Shown piece after piece: positions 52,492-61,107 of a stretch of 64,000 nucleotides of DNA (positions are counted from its first letter, which is position 1; every line of letters starts with the position of its first letter). The stretch is from MR-S7 sp000400995 (GTDB lineage Bacteria; Pseudomonadota; Gammaproteobacteria; Burkholderiales; Burkholderiaceae_C): NCBI RefSeq assembly GCF_045291395.1, contig NZ_CP152342.1:4898001-4962000 (forward strand). Direction: 5' to 3'. Both the position numbers and the translations under genes were made by a program. The notes beneath the pieces are model-generated. The model was not told the DNA's origin, searched no databases, and was given only the letters and a program-made list of their open reading frames with translations.

Positions 52492-53313
52492 ATGACCGTT
52501 TCCTCTTCCGCTCCCCGCCGCATCGCCGTGGCCGGTGCCTCGGGCCGCATGGGCCGCATGCTCATCGAAGCCATCGCCGCCGCCGACGGCTGCGTGCTCG
52601 CCGGCGCGCTCGACGTGTCCGGCAGCCCCGCCATCGGCACCGATGCCGCCGCCTTCCTCGGCCGCACCAGCGGCGTGGCCATCACCGCCGATCTGCGCGA
52701 GGGGCTGAAGAACGCCGACGTGCTCATCGACTTCACCCGCCCTGAGGGCACGCTGGCCCATGCGGCCGCGTGCGCCGAGATGGGCGTGCAACTGGTCGTC
52801 GGCACCACGGGCTTTTCCGACGCGCAGAAGGCCGACCTCGCCGCCGCCGCGCAGAAGACCGCCATCGTGCTCGCGCCCAACATGAGCGTGGGCGTGAACG
52901 TCACGCTCAAGCTGCTGCAGATGGCCGCCCAGGCCCTGGACACGGGCTACGACATCGAGATCATCGAAGCCCACCACAAGCACAAGGTCGATGCGCCCTC
53001 GGGCACCGCACTCAAGATGGGCGAGGTCATCGCCGAGGCGCAGGGCACGCGCCTAGCCGACCGCGCCGTCTACGAGCGCTACGGCCACACCGGCGAGCGC
53101 AAGGAAGGCACCATCGGCTTCGCCACCGTGCGCGGCGGCGACATCGTGGGCGACCACACGGTGATGTTCATCGGCGCGGGAGAGCGCGTCGAAGTCACCC
53201 ACAAGTCCAACAGCCGCGCCGGCTACGCGCAGGGCAGCCTGCGCGCCGTGCGTTTCCTGGCCGGGCAGCGCACGGGCATGTTCGACATGTTCGACGTGCT
53301 GAAACTCAAGTAG
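52492..53313 (+). CDS. dapB: 4-hydroxy-tetrahydrodipicolinate reductase
   Basis: The protein has 273 aa. It has the nucleotide motif VAGASGRMGRMLIEAI, then LIDFTRPEGTLAHA, EIIEAHHKHKVDAPSGTAL and TIGFATVRGGDIVGDHTVMF. It acts in lysine and diaminopimelate synthesis. Confidence 0.96.
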   Translation: MTVSSSAPRRIAVAGASGRMGRMLIEAIAAADGCVLAGALDVSGSPAIGTDAAAFLGRTSGVAITADLREGLKNADVLIDFTRPEGTLAHAAACAEMGVQLVVGTTGFSDAQKADLAAAAQKTAIVLAPNMSVGVNVTLKLLQMAAQALDTGYDIEIIEAHHKHKVDAPSGTALKMGEVIAEAQGTRLADRAVYERYGHTGERKEGTIGFATVRGGDIVGDHTVMFIGAGERVEVTHKSNSRAGYAQGSLRAVRFLAGQRTGMFDMFDVLKLK

Positions 53314-53320
53314 CCACCCC

Positions 53321-53977
53321 ATGGACGGCCTGCACTGGTTGCGCCAGGGCGATGCGGTCACGCAAGGATCCGCGCTGCTGCTGCTGGCCATGTCGGTGGC
53401 GAGCTGGGTCGTCATCTTCTGGAAACTGCGCCTGATGTGGCGCGCGCGCGCGGATGTGCCGCGCGCCACGGCCGCGTTCTGGCAGGCGCCGTCGCTCGCC
53501 GCCGCGCTGGAGCGCCTGCCCGCGTTCGACCGCGCGGCGCTGGTGCTGCCGCTGGTGCAGGCTGCGGCGCGGGTCGCGCCGTCCGCCGCGGGCGCGCCGC
53601 TGGCCGGCCAGGGCAGCCTGGGCCAGCGCCTCACGCGCGAGCTGCGCGGCGCGCTGCACGGCGTGCTGGGCCACCTGCACTTCGGCCAGGTGCTGCTGGC
53701 CACCGTGGGCTCCACCGCGCCCTTCGTGGGCCTGCTGGGCACGGTGTGGGGCATCTACCATGCGCTCACGGCCATGGCCGGCGCGGGGCAGATCACCATC
53801 GAGCGCGTGGCCGGCCCCGTGGGCGAGGCGCTCATCATGACCGCCGCCGGCCTCACGGTGGCGATTCCCGCCGTGCTGGCCTACAACTGGTTCGGCCGCG
53901 CCATCGGCCGCGTCGAGGCCGACCTGGAAGGCTTCGCGCGCGACCTGCGCGAGCTGCTCACCGACACGGCGGCTTGA
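53321..53977 (+). CDS. exbB: ExbB/TolQ-type proton channel subunit
   Basis: The protein has 218 aa. Three membrane segments are seen: about 18-38, 125-148 (TVGSTAPFVGLLGTVWGIYHA) and 172-192 (TAAGLTVAIPAVLAYNWF), the last two holding the family motifs. With ExbD it forms the stator that powers outer-membrane uptake or Tol functions. TonB is not in the window. Confidence 0.9.
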   Translation: MDGLHWLRQGDAVTQGSALLLLAMSVASWVVIFWKLRLMWRARADVPRATAAFWQAPSLAAALERLPAFDRAALVLPLVQAAARVAPSAAGAPLAGQGSLGQRLTRELRGALHGVLGHLHFGQVLLATVGSTAPFVGLLGTVWGIYHALTAMAGAGQITIERVAGPVGEALIMTAAGLTVAIPAVLAYNWFGRAIGRVEADLEGFARDLRELLTDTAA

Positions 53978-53978
53978 G

Positions 53979-54407
53979 ATGGCTTTCGGCCGCCTGGAAC
54001 GCACCCCGGGCCCGCAACCCATGAGCGAGATCAACGTCACGCCGCTGGTGGACGTGATGCTGGTGCTGGTGGTCATCTTCATCCTCACCGCGCCGCTGCT
54101 GGCCAGCAGCATCCGCCTGGAGCTGCCGCGCGCGCAGGGCGCGCAGCCCGGCGCCGCGCCGCAGGCCGTCACGCTGGCCGTGGACAAGGAAGGCCAGGCC
54201 TTCCTGGACGACGAGCCCCTGGCGCAGGACGCGCTGGCGCAGCGCCTGCTGGACATCGCAGCGCGCCAGCCCGACACCGAGGTGCAGCTGCGCGCCGATA
54301 CCACCGTGCCCTACGGCCGGGTGGTGGAGGTCATGGGCGCGGCCCAGGCCGCAGGGCTGTCGCGCATCGGCTTCGTGGCGGAGCCCAGGGTGCTACCAAA
54401 GAAATAG
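53979..54407 (+). CDS. exbD: ExbD/TolR-type proton channel subunit
   Basis: The protein has 142 aa. A single N-terminal helix holds the proton-carrying Asp in INVTPLVDVMLVLVVIFI. The rest is periplasmic. It starts one base after the exbB stop. Its TAG stop is supplied by a mini-repeat. Confidence 0.92.
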   Translation: MAFGRLERTPGPQPMSEINVTPLVDVMLVLVVIFILTAPLLASSIRLELPRAQGAQPGAAPQAVTLAVDKEGQAFLDDEPLAQDALAQRLLDIAARQPDTEVQLRADTTVPYGRVVEVMGAAQAAGLSRIGFVAEPRVLPKK

Positions 54408-54448
54408 CTGCTTGCGCTTGCTGGTATTGCGCTGGAGGCCTTTTTGAA
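54400..54448. repeat. Palindromic mini-repeat copy 14 (between convergent exbD and chemoreceptor)
   Basis: GAAATAGCTGCTTGCGCTTG, then ATTGCGCTGGAGGCCTTTTTG. It supplies the TAG stop of exbD. Confidence 0.75.
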
Positions 54449-54508
54449 TTCAAGCGCTGGCTGTGTGCTCGACCCACGATCAGGGCGAGGCGGACCCAGG
54501 CGGGCCTT

Positions 54509-56134
54509 TCAGGCCTGCGCCAGGCGCGGCACGGCGGCGTAGGGCAGCTGCGCGGGCGCAGCCGGGGCCGCCTCCTCGTTCAGGCGGAAGATGGCGACGG
54601 CCTGCCGCAGGTGCTGGGCCTGGGCTTCGAGCGAGCCCGCCGCGGCGGCGGCCTGCTCGACCAGCGCGGCGTTCTGCTGCGTCACCTGGTCCATTTGCGA
54701 CATTGCGAGGTTGACCTGTTCGATGGCTGCCGCCTGCTCATGCGAGGCGGTGGCGATCTCGCCGACCAGCATGGACAGCCGGCGCACGGACTCGAGGATG
54801 TCGTCCATCGTGACGCCTGCGGCTTCCACCTGCCGCGAACCCTCGGCCACCGTGGCGCTGGAGGCGGCGATCAGCTCCTTGATCTCCTTGGCGGCGGCCG
54901 CGCTGTGCTGCGCGAGCGTGCGTACCTCGCTGGCCACCACCGCGAAGCCCTTGCCCTGCTCGCCGGCGCGCGCGGCTTCGACGGCCGCGTTGAGCGCGAG
55001 GATGTTGGTCTGGAAGGCGATGGAGTCGATGACGGTGGTGATGTCGTCCACGCGCCGCGAGCTGTCGGCGATGCGGCGCATGGTCTCCACCGCCTGCTGC
55101 ACGGCGCTGCCGCCGCGCTGCGCGGTGGCGGTGGCCTGCTCGGCCATGCCGCGCGCCTGGGCGGCGTTCTGGGCGTTGTTGCGCACGGTGGAGGCCAGCT
55201 CCTCCATGCTGGCGGCGGTTTCCTCCAGCGACGACGCCTGCTGCTCGGTGCGCGAGGACAGGTCGGTGTTGCCAGCCGCGATCTCGGTGGCGCCGCCGGT
55301 GATCTGCACCACGCCTTCGCGCACCGTGCCCACGGTGGCGATCAGGCTGCCCTGCATGTCGCGCAGGTAGGGCAGGATCTGGCCCACGCAGTTGCCGCCG
55401 AAGAGAGCGGTGGGCTGGGTGAGGTCGCCGTCCGCGATGCGGCGGAAGTGGCCCTTGATGTCGTCCAGCGGCTGCTTGACGAAATGCACCACGTAGCGGT
55501 CGCCCAGCACCACGAGCAGCAGGCAGACGGCGAGCACCGTGGCCGTGCCGGCCATGGCGTCGGTGCGGTTGGCGTGTGCGGCCTGGGTCAGCCGCTCTTC
55601 GTGTTCCTTGGCGTAGGTTTCGTAGCGCGCCATGGACTCGTCCAGCGCACGGCCCGCCGGCAGGGACACCACGCGCACGTGCTGCGCCGCCTGCGTCTCC
55701 TCGCCCGCGCCGAGCAAGGCGCGCTGCTTCATGATGCCCTGCTCCAGCAGGATCTGGAAATGCGTCTCCAGCGCCTGCAGCAGCGGCTGCGGCGCGTGCG
55801 GGCGTGCTTCGCGCACGAAGACCGCGAACTGCTCGCGCGCGGAGGCCAAGGCGGCGTCGATGCCCGCCGCTTCCGCGGCTGCGGCGCCAGGGTCCTTGGC
55901 GGCCGAGGAGTCGTGCTGGCGCGACAGGCCCAGCTGCGCCTGCAGCATCTGGTTGCGCGCCAGGCGCAGCGACGAGACTTCGGTGAGCAGCGCGTGGCTC
56001 TCCTCCAGTGATTTTTCGGCGTGCAGCAGTCCGCGTGTGCTGATGAACGCCAGGGCCGCGACCAGCGCGCTGACCAGCAGGAGCACGCACATGACCATGC
56101 GGCGGACGGTGATGTCTCTGAGGAACTGTTGCAT
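54509..56134 (-). CDS. Methyl-accepting chemotaxis protein
   Basis: The protein has 541 aa. Helix 1 (about 12-33), a four-helix Tar-type ligand domain (34-190), helix 2 (about 195-215), HAMP (about 217-270), then the signalling domain with the hairpin tip SIAFQTNILALNAAVEAARA (about 380). The pattern SSRTEQQASSLEETAASMEE matches a methylation helix. It feeds CheA; no che genes are in the window. The ligand is unknown. The gene follows the DosP-like gene by three bases on the same strand. Confidence 0.94.
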   Translation of the reverse strand: MQQFLRDITVRRMVMCVLLLVSALVAALAFISTRGLLHAEKSLEESHALLTEVSSLRLARNQMLQAQLGLSRQHDSSAAKDPGAAAAEAAGIDAALASAREQFAVFVREARPHAPQPLLQALETHFQILLEQGIMKQRALLGAGEETQAAQHVRVVSLPAGRALDESMARYETYAKEHEERLTQAAHANRTDAMAGTATVLAVCLLLVVLGDRYVVHFVKQPLDDIKGHFRRIADGDLTQPTALFGGNCVGQILPYLRDMQGSLIATVGTVREGVVQITGGATEIAAGNTDLSSRTEQQASSLEETAASMEELASTVRNNAQNAAQARGMAEQATATAQRGGSAVQQAVETMRRIADSSRRVDDITTVIDSIAFQTNILALNAAVEAARAGEQGKGFAVVASEVRTLAQHSAAAAKEIKELIAASSATVAEGSRQVEAAGVTMDDILESVRRLSMLVGEIATASHEQAAAIEQVNLAMSQMDQVTQQNAALVEQAAAAAGSLEAQAQHLRQAVAIFRLNEEAAPAAPAQLPYAAVPRLAQA

Positions 56135-56137
56135 TGC

Positions 56138-58750
56138 TTATCGAGCTTCCGATGGGAGGGGATGAAAGGGGAATGGGGCTGCGAGCCACGCTTCCAGCGC
56201 CTGCGGCGGCAGCGGCCGCGTGTAGAGGTAGCCTTGGTGCAGCGGACAGCCGTGCTCGGCCAGGAAGCTGCGCTGGGCCTCCGTTTCCACGCCTTCGGCC
56301 ACCACCTTCATGCCCAGGCTTGCGCCGATGTGCAGCATCGCGGAGGTGAGGGCGCGCGCCGGCGCGCTGTGGCTGATGTCCTGTACGAAGCTCTTGTCGA
56401 TCTTGATCTCGCTGACGGGCAGGCGGTGCAGCGCTCCCAGGTTGGAGTAGCCCGTGCCGAAGTCGTCCAGCGACAGGCCGATGCCGTGCTCGCGCAGCGC
56501 GGCGATGGTGGCGAGCACGGCGGGTTCGGGTGCGAGCATCACGGTCTCGGTGATTTCGGCGAGCAGGTGCTCGGGCCGCAGCCCGTGCACGGCCAGCGTG
56601 TGCGAGAGCATCGCGGGCAGGCCGGGGTCGCGGAAGCTCCCGGCCTGGAAGTTCACGGCCACGCGCGGCACGGGCACGCCGCGCGCGTGCCAGTCGGCGA
56701 GCTGGCGGCAGGCCTCGTCCAGCACCCAGCGCGTGAGCGCGCCGATGAGCCCGCATTCCTCTGCCAGCTCCACCACCCGCAGCGGCGCGATGGCGCCGAG
56801 CTGCGGGTGCTGCCAGCGCAGCAATGCCTCCACGCCGTGCAGCCGGCGCCCCTCGTGCGCATGCACCTGCGGCTGGTAGTGCAGCGCCAGCCCGCAGCCG
56901 CCTTGCAGCGCTGCGCGCAGGTCGGCTTCCAGCCGCGAGCGCTCCTGTGCCTGGGCGTTCATCTCGGCGCGGTAGAAGCGCAAGCGCCGCCCGCCTTCGG
57001 TCTTGGCCTGGTACATGGCGATGTCGGCGCAGCGCAGCAGGCCCTCGGCATCGCCGCCGTCCTCCGGGTAGATGGCGATGCCCACGCTGGCGCTCGGGTG
57101 CAGCGTGGCGCCTGCCACCTCGATCGGCTCGGTGATGGCGGCCAGCAGCCGCTCGGCCGCCTGCGTGGCCTGGTGCGCGCCGCACTGGGGCAGCACGAGC
57201 ACGAATTCGTCGCCGCCCATGCGCGCGGCGACGTCGCCTGCACGCGCCGTGTCCTGCAGCCGCTGGGCCACCGCGCGCAGCAGTGCGTCGCCGGCCGTGT
57301 GGCCCAGCGTGTCGTTGACCTGCTTGAAGCGGTCCAGGTCGATGAACAGCAGCGCCAGCGGCGTGCCGCCGCGCCGCGCCTCGTGCAGCCTGCGCTCGGC
57401 CTGCGTGCGCAGCATGCTGCGGTTGGCCAGGCCGGTGAGCGCATCGTAGTAGGCCAGCTGGTGGATGTGGGCGCGCTCGCGCTCGCGCTGCAGCAGCAGG
57501 GCGCACAGGTGCAGGCCCACGTCCACCAGCCGCTCGTGCAGCGCGTCGGGGCCGCGCGGCTCGCGGTAGTAGAAGGCCAGCGTGCCGAGCACCGTGCCGT
57601 CGCGCGCCTTGACGGGGTTGGACCAGCAGGCCCGCAGGCCGTGGCCGGTGAAGGCCTGCCGCATGGGGTCCCAGCGCGGGTCGGACGCGATGTCGCACGA
57701 GAGCACCGGAAGGCCCGTGGCGGCCGCCGCGCCGCAGCAGCCGACCTCGGGGCCGATGGGCACGCCGTTGGTCAGGTCCACGATCTCCGGCGGCAGGCTG
57801 GGGGCGGCGAGCACGCCCAGGCAACCAGCGGTGTCCACCTCCAGCAGCGTGGCCGTGACCTCGGGTGCGATGCGCTCGACCTCGCGGCACAGCAGCATGG
57901 CCGTGTCGCGCAGCGGCGCGCCGTGCGCCATCGCGTCCAGCACCTTGTGCTGGAGCACCTCGTGCATCTTGGTGTGCGTGATGTCGGTGAGCACGAACAC
58001 GATGTGCTCGAGCCCGTCGGCGCCGAGCACCGGGTTCATCATGACCGAGGCCCACAGCGGGCGCCCGTCGTCCGCGTAGAGCAGCACCTGGGCCTGCATC
58101 TCCTGCCCCGTCCCGGCGCAGCCGCGCAGGGCGCCGATGGTGTGCAGGTCGGTGTGCGGCCCGCAGACTAGCTCCGAGGGCAGCTGCCCGAGCGCCTGCG
58201 CGCTGGTGTAGCCCAGCAGCCGCGTGAAGCCCGCGTTCACATAGGTGATGCGCCGGTCGGCGCCGGTCACGACCATCGCGCTGCCGCTGCGGTCCACCAC
58301 CAGCGAGAGCTGGCGCAGGTGCTGCTGCTGGGCGCGCTGGGCGGTCACGTCCTTGAGAAAGGCGGTGTAGAGCACGCGCGGGCCGATCACCACGCGCGAG
58401 ATCGACATCGACGCCCACAGCCGCGCGCCGTCGCGGCGCTCCACCGGCACTTCGCGCGAGGTGCCCACGATGCGGTTGACGCCCGTGGCGCGGTTGGCAT
58501 TCACATAGCCGTCGTGCGCCGCGCGGATGCCGCGCGGCACCAGCATGTCCACGTTGCGCCCCAGCACCTCGCCGCGCGGCCAGCCCCACAGGGCCTCGGC
58601 CGCCGCGTTGAACAGCACCACGCGGTTGTGCTCGTCGATGACGACCACGGCATCGATGGCCTGCTCCAGCGTCTGCACCAGCAGTTGCTCGTGCAGCGCC
58701 CCCTCTGCGGAGGCAGAGCCGGGACGGAGGGGCGGGAGTGTGTCGGCCAT
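56138..58750 (-). CDS. PAS-PAS-GAF-GGDEF-EAL c-di-GMP protein, DosP-like
   Basis: The protein has 870 aa. PAS1 about 28-140, PAS2 about 150-265, GAF about 290-430, GGDEF about 445-605, EAL about 620-865. The domain order is that of E. coli DosP. PAS1 positions matching the DosP heme ligands His77 and Met95 read Ala (YVNANR) and Thr (GTSRE), so heme binding by those ligands is unlikely. GGDEF is intact (RMGGDEFVLV) with an inhibitory RxxD site (RAGD) five residues before it. EAL motifs (GVEALLRW, DDFGTGYSNLG, VAEGVET) are also intact. It may make or break down c-di-GMP. The upstream region is shared with the S24-like regulator. Confidence 0.93.
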   Translation of the reverse strand: MADTLPPLRPGSASAEGALHEQLLVQTLEQAIDAVVVIDEHNRVVLFNAAAEALWGWPRGEVLGRNVDMLVPRGIRAAHDGYVNANRATGVNRIVGTSREVPVERRDGARLWASMSISRVVIGPRVLYTAFLKDVTAQRAQQQHLRQLSLVVDRSGSAMVVTGADRRITYVNAGFTRLLGYTSAQALGQLPSELVCGPHTDLHTIGALRGCAGTGQEMQAQVLLYADDGRPLWASVMMNPVLGADGLEHIVFVLTDITHTKMHEVLQHKVLDAMAHGAPLRDTAMLLCREVERIAPEVTATLLEVDTAGCLGVLAAPSLPPEIVDLTNGVPIGPEVGCCGAAAATGLPVLSCDIASDPRWDPMRQAFTGHGLRACWSNPVKARDGTVLGTLAFYYREPRGPDALHERLVDVGLHLCALLLQRERERAHIHQLAYYDALTGLANRSMLRTQAERRLHEARRGGTPLALLFIDLDRFKQVNDTLGHTAGDALLRAVAQRLQDTARAGDVAARMGGDEFVLVLPQCGAHQATQAAERLLAAITEPIEVAGATLHPSASVGIAIYPEDGGDAEGLLRCADIAMYQAKTEGGRRLRFYRAEMNAQAQERSRLEADLRAALQGGCGLALHYQPQVHAHEGRRLHGVEALLRWQHPQLGAIAPLRVVELAEECGLIGALTRWVLDEACRQLADWHARGVPVPRVAVNFQAGSFRDPGLPAMLSHTLAVHGLRPEHLLAEITETVMLAPEPAVLATIAALREHGIGLSLDDFGTGYSNLGALHRLPVSEIKIDKSFVQDISHSAPARALTSAMLHIGASLGMKVVAEGVETEAQRSFLAEHGCPLHQGYLYTRPLPPQALEAWLAAPFPFHPLPSEAR

Positions 58751-58752
58751 GG

Positions 58753-58767
58753 GTAACTTCTAGTTAC
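58753..58767. promoter_or_regulatory. Inverted repeat GTAAC-TTCTA-GTTAC
   Basis: It starts three bases upstream of the DosP-like ATG, at the edge of an AT-rich control region. It may be an operator. Confidence 0.45.
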
Positions 58768-58780
58768 GTGATTATTGATC

Positions 58781-58875
58781 TCATTTGCTATTAAAGTGGA
58801 AAACAGTGGGCCTCAATGACAGTGATTGACATTCCGCTGTAGCGTAATTGTGTCGCGAAGTGGAATCATTTGCTA
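58781..58875. promoter_or_regulatory. AT-rich control region with duplicated TCATTTGCTA and AAGTGGAA motifs
   Basis: TCATTTGCTA occurs at 58781 and 58866; AAGTGGAA at 58794 and 58858, in swapped order. Such pairs between a phage-type repressor and a divergent gene suggest operators. The region is far more AT-rich than its neighbours. Confidence 0.5.
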
Positions 58876-58923
58876 CTTTTTATTGGGAGCAATTGATGGT
58901 GATCAGCATGCTACCTTGCTCCG

Positions 58924-59619
58924 ATGGACGAGAGTCAGATTCAGGAGCTGCGCCGCACCCGTCTGGCCGATGCCGTGAAGAAGGTGAGCGGCGGCAACGT
59001 GACGGCATTCGGCAGGCTGCTGGGCTACGGCGGCGGCGCGTTCGTGCGCCAGATGCTGCTGGGCAACCGGGCCGTGTCGGACAAGACGGTCAGGCGCATC
59101 GAGGCCATGCGCGGCATGCACGCGTGGTTTTCACAGGCGGCCGCGTCGCAGAGCGCGCGCGAGGCCATGGCGGCCTTCGACTTTGAGACGGGGCCGCTGG
59201 TGTACGAGCTGTTCCCGGTCGAGCTGCGCGTGAGCCCCGGCACGGAGGGCTACACCGTCTGCCCCGACGAGACGGACGAGGACGCGCCCCTGTCCCTGCA
59301 CAAGCACTGGCTGGCGCGGCGCGGCTATGCGCCCGGCCAGCTGCTGGCGCTGCGCGTCAAGAACCCCGGCATGGAGCCGTCGCTGTGCGTGGGCGACATG
59401 TTCGTCATCAACACCGCCGATGTCACGCTGCGCGAGGGGCGGGTGTTCGCCGTCAACTTCTACGGCGAGCTGCTGGTGCGCCGCGCACAGCGCGACGGCG
59501 ACGGCTGGTGGCTCGTGGCGGACAACCCCGACCAGGCGCGCTTCCCGCGCAAGGCCTGCTCGGGGCCGGGCTGCGTTCCGCTGGGGCGGCTGGTCTTCAA
59601 GCAGAGCGAAAGCATCTGA
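58924..59619 (+). CDS. Phage-type repressor with helix-turn-helix and S24-like domain
   Basis: The protein has 231 aa. N-terminal HTH about 10-62 (NVTAFGRLLGYGGGAFVRQM). The C-terminal LexA/CI-type peptidase domain has the Ser region NPGMEPSLCVGDMFVI, but where LexA has the catalytic Lys (VTVKRL) this protein has ELLVRRAQ, so the base is Arg. Self-cleavage is doubtful. The start lacks a clear SD. It is divergent from the DosP-like gene and may control it. No other phage gene is nearby. Confidence 0.85.
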   Translation: MDESQIQELRRTRLADAVKKVSGGNVTAFGRLLGYGGGAFVRQMLLGNRAVSDKTVRRIEAMRGMHAWFSQAAASQSAREAMAAFDFETGPLVYELFPVELRVSPGTEGYTVCPDETDEDAPLSLHKHWLARRGYAPGQLLALRVKNPGMEPSLCVGDMFVINTADVTLREGRVFAVNFYGELLVRRAQRDGDGWWLVADNPDQARFPRKACSGPGCVPLGRLVFKQSESI

Positions 59620-59623
59620 ACTC

Positions 59624-59718
59624 CTGAAAAAGGAGCTGCTTGCGCTTTGCTTTCAAGGGTTTCACGATACTTCGTATCTGAAACCCAGGATAGACAAGCG
59701 CAACCAGCTCCTATTTCT
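59624..59718. repeat. Palindromic mini-repeat copy 15, expanded with a nested palindrome
   Basis: Outer arms AGGAGCTG (59631-59638) and CAGCTCCT (59705-59712), then TGCGCTT (59641-59647) and AAGCGCA (59696-59702). Inside lies a second palindrome, GGGTTTCA, C, GATAC-TTC-GTATC, TGAAACCC (59657-59686). It supplies the TAG stop of the channel gene on the minus strand. Confidence 0.75.
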
Positions 59719-60958
59719 GAAGCGCCAGCCGCAGGTCCCCGCCCGTGGGGCTCTGGTACAGCCGCAGGCCGAATTCCGGCAGCACGGCGATCAGGTGGTC
59801 GAAGATGTCGCCCTGGATGGCCTCGTATTCCACCCAGGCGGTGGTGGCGGTGAAGCAGTACAGCTCCAGCGGCACGCCCTCGGCCGTGGGCTCCAGCGTG
59901 CGCACGATGAGCAGCATGTCCTGGTGGATGCGCGGGTGCGCGCGCAGGTAGGCCTGCACGTAGGCGCGGAAGGTGCCGATGTTGGTCAGCCGCCGCAGGT
60001 TGGCGGGCTGCGCCACGGCGTGTTCGCCCAGGCGCTCGCGCACGGCCTCGTTCGATGACTGCACGTCGCGCCGCTTGTCCTCCAGGTACGGGTGCAGCAG
60101 GGCGATGCGCGACAGGCGCTCGATCTCTTCGTCCGCCAGGAAGCGCACCGCGTTCGTGTCCAGCCGCAGCGCGCGGCGGATGCGCCGCCCTCCGGAGCTG
60201 AACATGCCGCGCCAGTTCTTGAAGCTCTCGCTCATCAGCCGCCAGGTGGGGATGGTGGTGATGGTCTTGTCCCAGTTCTGCACCTTCACGGTGTGCAGCG
60301 CGATGTCCACCACGAAGCCGTCGGCGCCCACCTGGGGCATCTCGATCCAGTCGCCCACGCGCAGCATGTCGTTCGAGGAGAGCTGCACGCCCGCGGTGAA
60401 CGAGAGGATGGTGTCCTTGAACACCAGCATCAGCACGGCCGACATGGCGCCCAGGCCCGACAGCAGGATCAGCGGCGAGCGGTCCACCAGCGCCGCCACG
60501 ACGGCGATCGCGCCCACCAGGACCAGCAGCAGCTTGCCCAGCTGCACGTAGCTCTTGATGGAGCGCGTGGACGTGGGCGCGCCTTCGGGCGCGCGCTCGT
60601 GCTCGTGCAGCACGGCGTCCAGCAGCGCCGTCAGCGCGCGCACCAGCTGCAGCACCGTGACCGCCACGGCCACGTTGCGCACCACCGCCATGGCGGCCGG
60701 GTGCAGGTGCGGCACGGCGGCGATGCCTGCCTGCACCACCAGCGAGGGCGCCACGTGCGCCAGGCGCCGCAGCACCTTGTCGTGCCAGACCACGCGCGCC
60801 CAGCGCACGCCCATGCGCTCGCGGATGCGCGGCACCGTGTGCAGCAGCACGTACTGCGCCACGGCCTGCGCGCACCCGGCCAGCACCAGCAGGGCGGCCA
60901 AGCCGATGGCGGCCTGCATCCAGGGGTCGAACGAATCCAGCAGCGTGAGGGCGGGCAC
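59711..60958 (-). CDS. ybdG: Mechanosensitive channel of the YbdG (MscM-like) type
   Basis: The protein has 415 aa from GTG 60958 (SD AAGGAG 10 bases upstream), the same length as E. coli YbdG. The pore helix region ILLSGLGAMSAVLMLVFKDT and NDMLRVGDWIEMPQVGADG, FKNWRGMFSSGGRRI, NIGTFRAYVQAYLR and GLRLYQSPTGGD agree closely with YbdG. About five membrane helices come first. It opens under membrane tension to relieve osmotic shock. It is divergent from leuS. Confidence 0.93.
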   Translation of the reverse strand: MPALTLLDSFDPWMQAAIGLAALLVLAGCAQAVAQYVLLHTVPRIRERMGVRWARVVWHDKVLRRLAHVAPSLVVQAGIAAVPHLHPAAMAVVRNVAVAVTVLQLVRALTALLDAVLHEHERAPEGAPTSTRSIKSYVQLGKLLLVLVGAIAVVAALVDRSPLILLSGLGAMSAVLMLVFKDTILSFTAGVQLSSNDMLRVGDWIEMPQVGADGFVVDIALHTVKVQNWDKTITTIPTWRLMSESFKNWRGMFSSGGRRIRRALRLDTNAVRFLADEEIERLSRIALLHPYLEDKRRDVQSSNEAVRERLGEHAVAQPANLRRLTNIGTFRAYVQAYLRAHPRIHQDMLLIVRTLEPTAEGVPLELYCFTATTAWVEYEAIQGDIFDHLIAVLPEFGLRLYQSPTGGDLRLALQK

Positions 60959-61039
60959 GTGAAGAAATCTCCTTGCAAAGGGAAAGCGGGCCGGCCCATG
61001 CGGCGGGCCGGCAGTGCAGAGGGTGGGGGGATGAACGCC

Positions 61040-61097
61040 TAGAATCCGGCGTAGCCGCCGATTGTGACCACCGCGTCCCGGCACGGTTCCCTAGATT
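61040..61097 (+). promoter_or_regulatory. Two -10-like boxes upstream of leuS
   Basis: TAGAAT (61040-61045) and TAGATT (61092-61097). The second is 10 bases before the leuS ATG, similar to the leaderless layout of LuxR2 and LuxR3. No SD precedes leuS. Confidence 0.4.
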
Positions 61098-61107
61098 CCC
61101 AGCTTCC

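Noticed and set aside
58924..59619. Prophage remnant
   Set aside because: Only a single S24-like regulator is present; no integrase, structural gene or attachment repeat was seen.
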